DNA of 64,000 nucleotides from Thermothelomyces thermophilus ATCC 42464 (taxonomy: Eukaryota > Ascomycota > Sordariomycetes > Sordariales > Chaetomiaceae), in assembly GCF_000226095.1 (NCBI RefSeq), contig NC_016472.1:7998001-8062000 (forward strand). The letters are read 5' to 3'. A program made the translations under genes and the position numbers. Positions 35,844-47,857 of the stretch are shown here, piece by piece; the stretch's first letter is position 1; each line of letters opens with the position of its first letter. The notes under the pieces were generated by a model, which was given only the letters and a program-made list of their open reading frames with translations, had not been told where the DNA came from and made no database searches.

Positions 35844-36870
35844 GAACTCATCCTCGCGTACTTCGTCAGGAATCTCCCTGAATACCCGATGACAACCCAA
35901 CGCTGCTGACCACGCCAGCGAGCAAACCATACCAGCATTTGCACAGCGACAGAGTGTTTCTTCTTCCGGACGAGGAAGGGTTGCCGGGCGAGACCACACA
36001 GCACCGCTTGACTTTTTTTTCCCCTCCAACAGCATAGATACGGCGGCGTGATAGCTGATTGTACTTCCTTGGTGGGATTTGGGCAGGACGTCTTTACTGG
36101 AAACGTAACGACAGCGGGAAAAGCCTATAGATTGGGAGCGGCACCGCGTCTTGCTCATCGTGGTCAAGCACTTCTTCTCGGTCAGATTGGAACGCTGGAG
36201 AGTCGAAGGGAGTTTCGGTTTCCGTCAAGGAGGACGGACTCGGGTGGGCCACACATGGCTCTTGTGGTAGTCTTGCTGCTAACGCCTAGCTGCAAGTCAG
36301 ACAAAAGCGCTGCATCCTGCGGCATCAGAGGGATAATATCCGTAGAGCAACTCACAAGATTGTGCTGCAGAGTTCTACTGGCAGGAGTGTTGAATCCAAA
36401 GGTTTTGGATTCTAGGAGCTCATGATCGCCCAATGTACTTTACATTTACAGTCTGTGAGACGTAAAATCGCATTTTTTGTTGGAAAAGCATCATAGTTCA
36501 ATATCTCAAGATATGTATACGTACAGGGTATGAAGTCGAGTTCATGTCAACTGCTCGACACCAGAAAGCAGTCTGGCCTCAGATACGTCCAGTTCTGTAC
36601 GGACCGTAGCGTACCGCACAGGTTACGGACGTACTATGTACTGTAATCCGTACAGTACCTTACACCCACTCACAATGTATTAGGTAAATGCGGTCCGAGC
36701 GTCTCCTCCAGCCCGCCAAAAACCGCGTCCCTTTGACAATCGCGTCGCAACACCGAGCATACCCACTTGCTATCGCTGCTATAACGGATCATCAATTTAC
36801 GGCCACTGACACAAGCACCCGACCGTCCAAAGTAAGCGCCGTCACACCGCAACGAGACACAGCCTGGACG
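35844..36870. promoter_or_regulatory. intergenic between TFIIB and rsc7, with clustered TCCGTAC motifs
   Basis: No gene is seen. GTACGGA at about 36597-36603, TACGGACGTAC shortly after, and TCCGTAC at about 36647-36653 form a cluster with extensive dyad symmetry within 60 bp, about 220 bp before the rsc7 start. Confidence 0.45.
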
Positions 36871-39026
36871 ATGCCTGCTCGACGAACCAGCCGCGCAGCG
36901 GCAAAGCGGGCCCAACAAGCGCTCGGTAAGTCTTTTCTTTTTTTGCCCATGGTCTCTCTTCTTGCCCCTCGATGAGGACCTCGTCGCCCGCAAACCGACC
37001 TGAACCCTCCTGCAACCGGCTCTGCACTGCAAGTCGGTGCAACCAAGCAACCTGCAGCGCCGGCCGCTTTTGGGAGACAAAAGGTTTCGTCAGTTCCACA
37101 GGCACTCCAACCAACTCAGAAGCAATTGAGGGGCGGACGAAAAGTTGCAACAGAGCATGCTCGGTCGTTTATCCCCTTCCCCTTTCCCTTTCCTTTTCAT
37201 TATGCTTGAACCTGGCGGTCGCTCTGCGTTGCGTCCCCGCTTGGGTCCCTGCCTCGAGTTCGAACAACCAGTCCATAGCCCAAGAGTTCTCTCCTTTCTC
37301 TCGCCTGAGATGAAACAATCTCACATCCTCGCGACATGGCGTCCGTTCCTCGACCTCAACTCGTTCCAAAGATCAGGATTGTTGACCGCGTGCTACCATC
37401 TACTACAGAGAGCACGCCCAAGACGTTTGACGGCCTCGACGATGAGGATGAGCCCATGCCCGATGCTGCCGGACAGGACGATGCGGAGCCAGAGCAGGAA
37501 GGAGAAGAGGAGGAGGAGGCTGAGAAGGCCGATAAGGACGACAAAGACGACGGTTCGGTCGCCGAGGAAGAAGCCCGAGAGGAGGATGAGGAGTCCGCAA
37601 AGTCTCCGACACCTCCTCCGGAACCTGTCGTTCGTCGCCGACGGTTAGGGAGACCTCCCAAGAATCGCCCGCCGGACTGGGACACGCTGCCCATCGAGCC
37701 TCCGAACCCCGACGCCACACCACGACGCCGCGGCCGTGGCGGTTGGCGCGGACGTGGTGGACGTAAAGGTCAGCACTACCAGCCGACGCAGCAGTCCATC
37801 GACAAGGATGGCACCGTTATGGACATTGTTAACGACGAGGTCGACCTGCCGGAGGATCCCGAGGGCGAGACGAAGGTCGACAAGCTTGGAAATCTCAAAG
37901 GCGGGCGCGAGTACCGGTGCCGAACTTTCACGCTGCCCAACCGCGGCGACCGTCTGTATATGCTATCCACCGAGCCCGCCCGGTGCGTTGGCTTCCGCGA
38001 CTCGTACCTCTTCTTCACCAAGCACAAGAAGCTCTACAAGATCATCGTCAACGACGAGGAGAAGCGAGACATGATCGAGCGCGAAATCATCCCGCACAGC
38101 TACAAGGGTCGCTCGATCGGTATCGTGACAGCCCGGTCCGTCTTCCGCGAATTCGGTGCCCTCATCATTGTCGGTGGGCGAAGGATCATCGACGACTACG
38201 AGGTTGCCAAGGCACGCGCGGAGGGCGTGGTCGAGGGCGAGCTGGCCGACCCGTCGGACGTTTACGACCCGGACAAGCCGTACAACAAGAATCAGTACGT
38301 TGCCTGGCACGGCGCCAGTTCGGTGTACCATGCTGGCGGTCCGTCCGTTCCCCAGCAAAACGCCAAGGCCGACAGCAAGAAGCGGCGCGTCGCTGTCAAC
38401 GATGTCAACTGGCAACTGGAGCATGCCCGCGAGGCCAGGTAAGATTACAGACAAATCCTTTGGAGGTCTCTCCCTCGTGCCCTAGGCTAATGCTCTGCAG
38501 CCAGTTCAACAGCATGCTGTCCGCGGTCCGCCGCGCCAACCTCAATGGTGTCTACGACATTCACACCAACCAAATGCACTATCCAGCTATCATGCAGCCG
38601 ACGCACGCGCGTATCGAGCAGGTCGTGGACCGCGAGGAGAGCGAAGGCGACGCGCCTTCGAGAAGATCGACAAAGTTCCCCCCGGTCAAGCCATCCATCT
38701 CGCGCAACTTCCTCGTCATGGACATGCACCTCGAGACGCCACCATCCGGCGTGTCGGCGGCGGCGTACGATGTGCCCTTCCGCACGTCCCAGGCCGATTA
38801 CGAGTCGTCGGCGGCCGCGGATTTCCTGGCGCCGTTCAGGGGCCTGCGGGCGGTGCCGGACGAGGTCCGCGACCTGCTCCCGCCGGAATGCCGGCAGGCG
38901 TTCGACAAGGCCAGGGCCAAGGAAGACAGCTGGTTCGAGAGATGGGGCAACGAGGCCGACGTGACTTCGAGACGTGACCCAGTGGTGGATAAGGCCATTG
39001 TGCCTTATTCAATGACTCTTGCTTGA
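36871..39026 (+). CDS. rsc7: RSC chromatin-remodelling complex subunit Rsc7/Npl6
   Basis: Secure exons are 37336-38438 and 38501-39026 (542 aa from the ATG at 37336). A likely first exon, 36871-36925, encodes MPARRTSRAAAKRAQQAL and ends in a GTAAGT donor, so the true start is probably 36871; how it joins the main exon is unresolved, and a middle exon near 37034 is possible. The protein has an acidic region, then RRRRLGRPPKNRPPDWD (AT-hook-like) and an RG-rich patch. The diagnostic Rsc7/Swp82 core follows: EYRCRTFTLPNRGDRLYMLS, ARCVGFRDSYLFFTKHKKLY, IIPHSYKGRSIGIVTARSVF and GRRIIDDYEV. The C-terminal exon has LSAVRRANLNGVYDIHTNQM. Rsc7 is part of the nuclear ATP-dependent RSC complex that repositions nucleosomes. 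Confidence 0.88.
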
Positions 39027-39900
39027 AGGAGGGAGGGGTTGGGAAGGTTGGGTGAATGGTTGGTTTGCTAACCTTGCTCCCTTCTTCCTTTGCCCCGTTC
39101 CTTAGGTGGTTGCACCCTGGCTCGAGTTCGAGTGGGTGGAAGCAGCCGGGATGTGGTTTTGGGTTTGAAACAAGAAAAAAAATTGAGGCAATGGGATGCC
39201 GAACATGGGACACTGGAAGGGCCTTTTGCCCTAGCAAAGAGACAAGAGATGGCTCTGCTTGCCGCGGCGTTCCTGGTTGATGGGGTGATAGGAACAGTGT
39301 CTGGTTGGGCTTGGGAGCTTGATGGCGTTCTTGAGAGGGCTTCTGTCGTTTCGTTTATGTACTATCTATCTTATGGACATGGGATGAGTTCAGTTCCTTT
39401 CCTTCTTTCTTCTCCATTGCTAGCTTTGGCATCGGTAGGAGTAGACCGTCGTTCGCCAAGGGCGGTGGCATCCTGACGGGAGGACACCGCTCAACACCTC
39501 CGACTTAATAGAGAGGGTTGCTGTCGTCGCCAGGGCCGACATCTTGAGGGGTCTCGCTTGCTTGAGCTTATACCAGGACAAGGGCATATAAAGCCAGCAG
39601 AGGGGTAAAACGAAGACAGCATCAAGAGGACCCGACATTTATGTTGGGAGGTTGTCCTGGTGTCAAGGACAGAAGCAGAAGTCTCTCCTGATATTTCGCT
39701 GCTTCCCTGCCCATGATGGGTCATCAACCTCATCAGCTGGCGGTAGTAGCTCGAACTCATGATTGCAGGTGTAGCTTGCTTGACCGCGGGCAAAGGGGGA
39801 AGAAAAATGGTAGGCTACCTGGCAAGACACCGAATGAGGGCGAAAAGGAGAGAGAAGGTTTGAGTTAGTTTCCTGGACTCTAAGTTGTCACTTGTTACAA

Positions 39901-39929
39901 CTTTTTTCTTTCTTTCTTTCTTTCTTTCT
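39901..39929 (+). repeat. TTTC tetranucleotide microsatellite
   Basis: About six tandem TTTC units, downstream of rsc7. Confidence 0.8.
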
Positions 39930-40221
39930 CGGTACCAGTCTCTTTTCTTGCAAGATGCATGGAACTTATCATCCAGCACCGTGATGAACTACCATACTCT
40001 ACTCTCCTGGGTGCGCGAACCAGTCAGGGAAGAGACCAGAGTGCGAGCGACGCGGCATTCCATGATATGTGGTTGAATCCCGACTCGAGATCCCCCCTGC
40101 CTCCTCGGCTTTCCTGGTCGGCGGTATTTCGAGCGAAGTCAGGCCATTCGGACTAGCTACCTCTCTACCTTAGTTATCTTTGGCTCCTCGGTCATCACCA
40201 GAGCCCTGGGAGATGCGCAAT

Positions 40222-40253
40222 TTTTTTTTTTTTTTTTGGGGGGGGGGGGGGGG
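40222..40253 (+). repeat. adjacent T run and G run
   Basis: About 16 T followed directly by about 16 G. It resembles the C/G block at 12825-12850 in being two back-to-back homopolymers. Confidence 0.8.
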
Positions 40254-43200
40254 AAGCTTCAGCAAGATAACTTCCGCCATGTGCCACACCCATAAGTACT
40301 GTACCGTACGTGTGTACATACGCTGCTGATCAGTTCGTTCCAGGGTTTGTTATCTTGTTGACTTAGCTGCCCGACACTACTACTACACTACAGCCGTGAC
40401 GGCAGGCTGAGATAGACTGGACGGAGACTGTGTGTGTATGTGTCATTGGGTTTTTCTGCGACGCACATCCAATCTCCATCGAATGCGTCCGTACCCGATC
40501 CTTCGCTCGCTGCAAAGATGTGCCGTCAAGCATGCTGCCAAAGGAGGGGAAGGGGGATACAAGCTCGCTCACTGTACGGAGCATGTACATACATACACAT
40601 ATATCCGTACATAGAGTTGTAGTTGTCCAGGGCAGGAATGCATTATCATAGCAATGGCTGGCACTTTCGCGTGCTTTGACTTGCGGAGCGAGGCCCAGCT
40701 TTTGACTTTGCGCCAACCAGACAACCAATGCTTCTCTAGGTTCTGTTCTTGGGGCATGAAGCGAAGAGCCGTCGCACTACATCGGGCTGTTCAGAAAGAG
40801 AAAGGGGAGGGGGAGGGGCATCTCAGTTCGTAGCCTACTACGTGCACCATAGGCTCTGTTGTTGCTCAACTTTTTATTTCGACATCGATCATCTTCGCCT
40901 TGTGTCATATATTATTATTCCTTTCTCTCGTTTTTTTTTTTTAAACCTACTTCTCTTGATTGGATCATGGTGAGGCCGTCAAGAGACGTTGCCGGGGACA
41001 CAGTTGCGGTTCGCTTGTGCGTCTCATCCTCCGTATCTCTCCAAGTCAGCTGGATGGGTTACTTTGTTACGGGCAAGCTGAGCCAGCGGTTCGGCAGCGG
41101 GCAGCAGCGAGAGTTGCGAACTTGCATCGGCTCCTATCGTGCCTGCTCGGGCATGGGGAACCGAGTTTCCCTGGAGGGGGTTTGATGAATGAGATGCTGA
41201 CTGGAGACACGGTGTGTGACTCGACGCGGGAGAATCGCCGAAGTCGAAGCCTTCCGTTCCGTGTGCACTGTCACGGTCCACAACGCACCACACCCGTGAG
41301 AGCACTCGTCAGTCGTGATAAGTTGCTGGCTGACTGGGAAAGACCGTTTCCTTGGCAGGGCCGAGACGCCCGGCGTCGTGTGCACCAGCATATCCAGTAA
41401 CGGTGGTTGTGAGGCGTGTATGGAGGAGTGGACATGCATACGCCCCATGGATGGGGAGTAGACCTCGTGCATTCCGGGGTGCTTTAGGTAAGCCGGTTAG
41501 CAAGAGAGGGGTTGGAAAAGGGACCCTCAAACAACTTGCCCGGGACTGCACGCAGCGAGGCAGCAGCAACGCGCAGGCAACCAATGACGACCATCCGTGG
41601 TCATGCACCCATGAGGAGACGCACAGGCTGCATCATGACAAAACTGGGGTAGTGTGCATACATACATACTGGCTGCGACTGGAAGGGGAGGTGGAGCATG
41701 GTTGTGGATGGCAAAAAAATGTGGGTGTCATGTCATTTCGGCCATGGCATCGGGCGTTTTCGCTCTGTTGCCTCTCTGCTCACATAACTAACAGGCTTCC
41801 AGCCATCCTGGGGCTGCGGTGCCGCCGTAGCTGTCTGGCGGGCGATGATCATGATCATCAGGTTTTTTTTTTTCTCTTTCGGAGCCAGCTTTCACTTTGA
41901 GCCACTCGCCTCCACCTCATTGGGCGTTGGAAACGTCAGCGCTCGGTGCTGTGTGGGGGGAAGGTACGGTGGTACGGTATGGACAATCGAGGGTGCCTGA
42001 TGGTTTCTATCAGAAGACCTGTTCGTGCCTGCCCGGGTAGCCAGTCGAAGCGGTCTGGGGCGGAAGGGGCGGCGAGCGCCGCTCGATCGGCGTCGGGTGG
42101 TTTGAGGTCATGGTCCCCACTTGCGTGTCGAAAGCATTCATTACACTAGTGATTGCCACAGATTCGAACACGACGCACCTAGGCTCGCCCGTGTCTGGAT
42201 TACATGCATCAATCAGGTGCGATATTTGGTGCGGTGGGTACGTGCACTCGTGCGGTGAATGCACACTACCAAGTAAATGGGAAGAAGGCGATCGGTCTTG
42301 TCCACTATTCTGCAATGCAAGATCAGAACGGTCGCCGAAAATGGCTGTGACGGCGTCTACAATGTATTGCCGTCGCTTCGGGCGGACGTCCTTGGTCCCG
42401 AAAGTACGCTATGTAGGCCGGGTTGGCGCGTTGTATGCTAGCTACGAGCGCCATGCGAGCAAGAAGAGACTTTATTGGCCGGAACGCTTCTCCATCAACC
42501 TTGCAAGGACATACTCGAAAGATCTTGGGCCACTTGGCTTGCTTCTTGGTTAGCGACCCAAGCGCCGATACGACTTGGAACACCTCGAGGACACATCACG
42601 GAATCGAGTGCCGTCCGATCGGGTAACGCTACTTGGAATGGAATGTTGAGGATGGATGTAACTTTGGGTGGAAGGGGAAACCCCGAAACCCCTCCTTAGT
42701 TCTCTCTCCCTCGGGTGGTGTTTGCCGTGATCGAAACATGCAATGGGACGTTAACCGGGCCCGAAGCCGTTCGACACCTCATTCTATTTACCCCTCGCTC
42801 GTCCCGGGGTTTGGCCGAAGAGCGGCGTAGTGTAAAGATTGCTGCTGCTGCTGGTGGCTGCTGCTGCGTCGCCGGACGCGTTGTGGGCGATCATCGGCAG
42901 AGGCCTCGACGAGAAGGGTAAAGGAAGAACCCATGTGAAGGCGAAGAAACCCCCCTCTCCTCCGCGATCAACAATCTACTGCGCAGGCGAGAGAAGAAAA
43001 AAATTGTTTAGCACATGCGGCCAAGACTTCTCTTCTCTTCCAGCGCCCTCGCGCGGCAACCGCTGGAGGGACAGTAGTGGGTCAGAAAAGGCTGGTGGAT
43101 GCAACTGCGGTATATTTTTGCTTCCCACGTTGGAGGGAACCCTGAAATTGAGGGTTTTTGCACCGTGGGGAGCCCCGCCATGGTAGCGCGGATTGCTTGC

Positions 43201-43470
43201 TGTGTCCCTGCCCGACGCCGATTCTAGCCAGATCTCGCAGCAGCCGGCCAGTCACTGGTGAGTGTGTGGAGTGCAAAGGTGTGGAGTCAAACTCGCCTCC
43301 GTCTTCAACAAAACGTGGATTCGGTCGGATAGACTGGCCGAGACTGGGTTCTCAACGGAGTACTTTACTATGTAGTGACTGCAAGTAGTGTACTCTTCTG
43401 CTAGTGTAGTGGGTGCACTACTGCTTGACACACTGAACGGCGTGCGCAAGTAGAAAATCGCTCGCGGGGT

Positions 43471-43499
43471 ATGTATGTATGTATGCATGTATGTATGTG
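43471..43499 (+). repeat. ATGT tetranucleotide microsatellite
   Basis: About seven ATGT units with one interruption (ATGC). Confidence 0.8.
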
Positions 43500-46400
43500 T
43501 GAGGTCCCGAGTCGTTGCGGGTAACACCTCATGACGACTGAGGTCTGCCTGACGGAAACGGTGGCTCCAAGTATTAGGTCATGTCCTACCACAGCACACT
43601 ACATTCTCGAATCGAGGCGCGTCAGCACAGGCAGCTTCCAGAAATCCATCTTGTTTTTCCCCTGATTAGTGTAGGCTGTGTAGCCCACAAGCAACGCTGG
43701 CCAATGGCTCCCGTAATAACGGAGGGGAAGTGATGACCGCATGAGGGGTTTGCATGTGGAAGGCCGCGGGGGCAGGATCCCCTTGATCCAGTCGGGGTCC
43801 TCTGAGAAACACAACGTGGAGGGCTCATTGGCCGGGGGCAAACCGTAAACCCAAAACTGGCGTCCTGCTTTTTGTATTCTTTGACACTCCTGCAGCAAAC
43901 GATGTCTTGTTCCTCGCCCCGGAGCGCAGCGCGCCGGGAGACGAGTCATTTTGTGGCCGCAGGGAAACAGGCAGGCAAGGCAGGAGGCAGTTGGCTAACT
44001 GGCTGCCAACACACCGTTGGCTTTGCAGCTGGCCGGGCGCAACCTCAATCCTTTTTTTTTCTTTTCCATCGACAACGCGAGACGCGCTCTCTGGGTTGGC
44101 CCCTGATCCGTTTGCACCCTTGGTCGGCGAAGTTGTCTCGGGCGACTCAGCAATCCGAACTTTGGTAAAGGTCTTTGACCACCTGTTGCGGCGAAAGAAG
44201 GCGGTCTGGAACAACAGGGACCAACGGGGTTGTGTCTTCCTTGTCTCGAGCCAACGCGTAAGCTCCGGTTGGCCGCCTCGGCCGATTCGTACTACGAACA
44301 TTCCACAAGATGTCCAATGAGCCTCGAGAAGAGGCTGAGCTGGTTGATTCGGGAAAGTGATCTTAGGACACTCTGATCCGAAGGCATCCATGCTACGAGT
44401 CTGTACGCGACTCCGTACTGGTGCTCAAAACGGACAGAGCACCTCTCCTCTCATGATGCCGTGGTGGGAATTACGGAATCGGTTGACCAAACATGTCCGC
44501 CAAGCCCCCTCTAAACTATCCCGAAAGGGAATACAACCAGAAGCGAAACCCGCAGCGGGTCGGCTTGCTGCTCTCGTCAGGCCCGTCAGAGGCCGTCAAC
44601 CGAAAACTCAGGGCAGGACTGCGGGTTCTGCCTCAGCGAGGGACCAGCCGGGGCTTGCCTTTCTTTTCTTTTCTTTTTCTTCCTGTGTGTGATTTAACGG
44701 ACCGCGGGTGTTGTCTGGGGTCAATCTCTGATCAGGTCGAACCATGTCATCGGGAGGCGGTGGTCTACAGTATGCTACGTTTTTTGTTCCGGGCCTCTCC
44801 CAGCACCCTGGTTCCCGTTGGCGGTTGAGTTCGCCTTGACCGCTCCTCCAACCCTCTACTCTCACCCAAGGAGTGCGGTTAGCCAGGCAAAGCGAGAGAC
44901 CCTGCGCCTCCCAGACGGTGGCCCAATCTCCAGGAGAGCATGGGGTCACTCCTCCTGCAGCTCAGAGAAACATGACACACGGTGGCGGAGGGTATCAATG
45001 TTCGCGCTGTCAGTTGCGCCTTCTCAAATGATCGGACGCGGCCATGCGGTTGCCGGCGCCGAACATGTGCGCAGCCATGCCTGTAGAGCGAAGTGAAGCG
45101 TGCCTAACTTATGTAGGTATGTGCAGTACATACGTATAAGCGTGAATTAACCCGGGTGTTTCCCTTTTTTTTTTTCCCTCGCACCCTCTTGCCTCTCAGA
45201 GGCCTTTCAAGCAATCCTAGCAGTGCATATGCAGTCGGCAACGTCCGTGCGTTCTCCAAAAACAGTATCCCTTTCATAGATGACCAAGCCCGATCAGCCG
45301 ATTGGTTTCATGGGTCAGTTGGACAAGATTACGGACGTACTGTGGCTTGAAGTGGCTTCGCTAACAAGGCCAAAGAGAGAAATAGCGCCGCCTACGCATC
45401 GCAAGAGCGCGGGCTGACTCTCCAAGCCAGAGCCCGTAACAACAGGTGGCGTTGGTGAATGGCAACGAATTGCCCGTGATTGGATTGGAGCAAAACTTTT
45501 GCTATCTTAACGTCAATCTGAGGCAGGGAAGCCCTCTACATCCTCGACTCCATCCGTGACCAAAAGTATGTTGTTCCCGAAATTCTTCCGGTTATCTTCA
45601 CAACCCCAACCCTCGCGTAGTGTACTTCCGTACTTGTGTTGTCTGGTCCATTCAGCGCGGCGAGCGACAGGGGCGTTGGTTTCAAAATAGTTAATAATCC
45701 CGCTGTCCACTTCCTTTGTCCTTCATCCGGAAGCGCGGAATGGATGTTTTGGGAGGTTGCAGAGTTTACGCCGTCCCAAAACCGCGAGTCAGCGTATGGA
45801 TGAGCAGTACGAGTTACGTCTGTTCTGAATCAACAGGGTAGTGAAGACACGAGGTGCCGAGACAGTTTTCCTAAGGAATAAAAAATTCGGGAGGATGAAA
45901 AACTTTTCTTTTTACGTGTACTCCGGACCGTCTTGGAGAACAGGTTGTCCTTTCCTGCTTTCCTGGTTGGAATACGAAAACTCTCAGTGGCCACACGAGC
46001 CGTGGGATGCGAAACTTGCGGGCGAAGGCTGGCATCTTCGCTGCTTGCCAATCCAGGTTAGCACCCGCTGGCCAGCCCACTTGTGGATCGCCTTGGCGCT
46101 TTCTTCTGACCGCTGGGTGAGGAAACCGCACTGGGAGGTAGTTATTGTTTGGAAGGCTCGACGCGCCCGCGGGCCACCCCCGTCATTTCCGTCATTTCGT
46201 CCTGTCACCTGGTACCCCCAATCTGACGCACGACGCTGCCGTTTGTGAAATTGCCAATGCACCTCGACGTTTGCCGAAACGGACCGACGTGCCTGACAGC
46301 CCTGCGTGCCGCCCCGTGAAGTACCGGCTGCATGTCTCAAGGGACCTCATTGCTTTCTGCAGGCCTCTTGTCAAAAAAGTCTTTAGCTGGAGTGCAAGTG

Positions 46401-47857
46401 ATCTCTTCTTGTCTACTAATAAGCCTTGCTCACACGACTCGCTGCCGTGCTGTTGCTGTTGTGTTGTTGTAAGTGCTAGTCACACCATCCATCCTCCGAC
46501 GGAGGGCGGCCTGGTCGAATTCCCTCGGCGCCCGCGCCCGCCTGTGCCCGGAGCCATGTGTGGGCCCTTCATTATGTCCCATGGCCCACTAGCGATAGCC
46601 TGCCCCAACGCTACCGTTACCCACCCGGCCACCCTCGCTACACTAGCAGCGAGCCAGGGCCACTTTGATCGCTGCTCTCCGCAAAGCCAAACCAGTCCTT
46701 TTTTTTTTTCTTCCCTTTCTTCCCTTTCCACCTCCCGTCCTCCCACGCCGTGCTCTTCCTCCTCCCCCCATCCCCCTCCTCGACCATCGCTGAATCCGCC
46801 AAGCACCGAGCGACCGACGAACGGCCAAATTCACTTTTGTGTCGTTCACAGAAGGATTCAGTTGTCTGTCGACCTTCGTTAACTCGAACGGGGACAGAAG
46901 ACGCAGCGCCCTGCACGCGTGCCGATTTACCGGTCAGGGTGCTGTTGTGCCTTTGGTTCTCAAACCATCGACACAGCCGGGAGGACACCCATCACTTAGC
47001 GGTCGGAATTGTTTGATCTCGGTCGGTTCCCGCTAGGTTCGTATCCACCACTGTCTTGTCCCCCGACTCGGTTTTCTTTTGTTTTTCGAGCGCGATCTGG
47101 ACGGTGCAAACTGGTGCGCGGCATTTCATGGCTGGCTATGTTTCGCAATCCAAACATCTCGCCCGTCGATGCGGTCTGAACTAGCGGGCTTGGGTTTCTG
47201 TCTCATCGCCACAAGGCTCTCACGTCGCCGGCTCGCTTTGGCTGGTTAACCTTGGCCTGGATAATCGAGATTCGCCTCGAAGGTTCCTTCATTTTTGAGG
47301 GTATCTCTCACTCCGGCCATCGTTCGACATTTACGAGTTTGATTGTTCATCTCGGTTCCCTTGTCGGACGACCGTCATTCGTTGCCCTTCTAACAGGGAC
47401 GTGTTTGGGGGCTAACCTCGTGTGTTCAAACATAGTGTTTCGACGTTCCTTTTCTTATCTCTTCTAATCATTGACTCCTTCATCCCGTCGTGCTCGCGAC
47501 CGTACATCGAGCCTCTCAGCTCTACCTGGATAAGGCTTTGGTTACTGCAAGCCAACAGAGAGCCGGCGACTCCCTTTTTGTCTGGCCCGGGCATTCTCGA
47601 CGGTCATTCGAGTCGCTCCATCCCGACACGAAATTCTCTCAGTGTAGACGACGGAACCTACACTCTATGGCTCAACGGCTATACTAGATCTCGACCCTCC
47701 CACACATCGAGATCCTTCAACTCTTCGGCTCTGGAGGTTCCGGCACGGCGTGGCCTAACCCCCCACCCAGTTTGCCCTTCTCCAGCTGCTTGAAGCAGTT
47801 CGATCTTCTCACCGCTTTCTCAACTTTTTTTTCCGACTCGACTCATCCAGAGCCAAA

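Larger units (their letters stand above)
39027..47857. other. 8.8-kb interval without a convincing gene, upstream of the cyclin gene
   Basis: This is the largest gene-free stretch of the window. Open frames of up to 245 codons occur but none shows a family motif, a start context plus introns, or protein-like composition. It contains microsatellites (TTTC at 39901-39929; ATGT at 43471-43499), a T-run/G-run block (40222-40253), several TCCGTAC/GTACGGA motifs (40488, 40574, 40604, 44412, 45627) and pyrimidine-rich blocks near 46690-46770. The right part, from about 46.7 kb, probably holds a long 5' leader of the cyclin gene. Confidence 0.45.

Noticed and set aside
34968-36167. Long minus-strand open frame (399 codons) opposite TFIIB
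   Set aside because: It mirrors the TFIIB codons; GC-rich coding DNA commonly leaves the antisense frame open, and no family motif is seen.
43825-44391. Minus-strand frame of 188 codons in the gene-free interval
   Set aside because: Random-looking composition and no recognisable domain or splice structure.
46145-46882. Plus-strand frame of 245 codons upstream of the cyclin
   Set aside because: Composition follows a pyrimidine-rich leader; no protein-like pattern or conserved motif.
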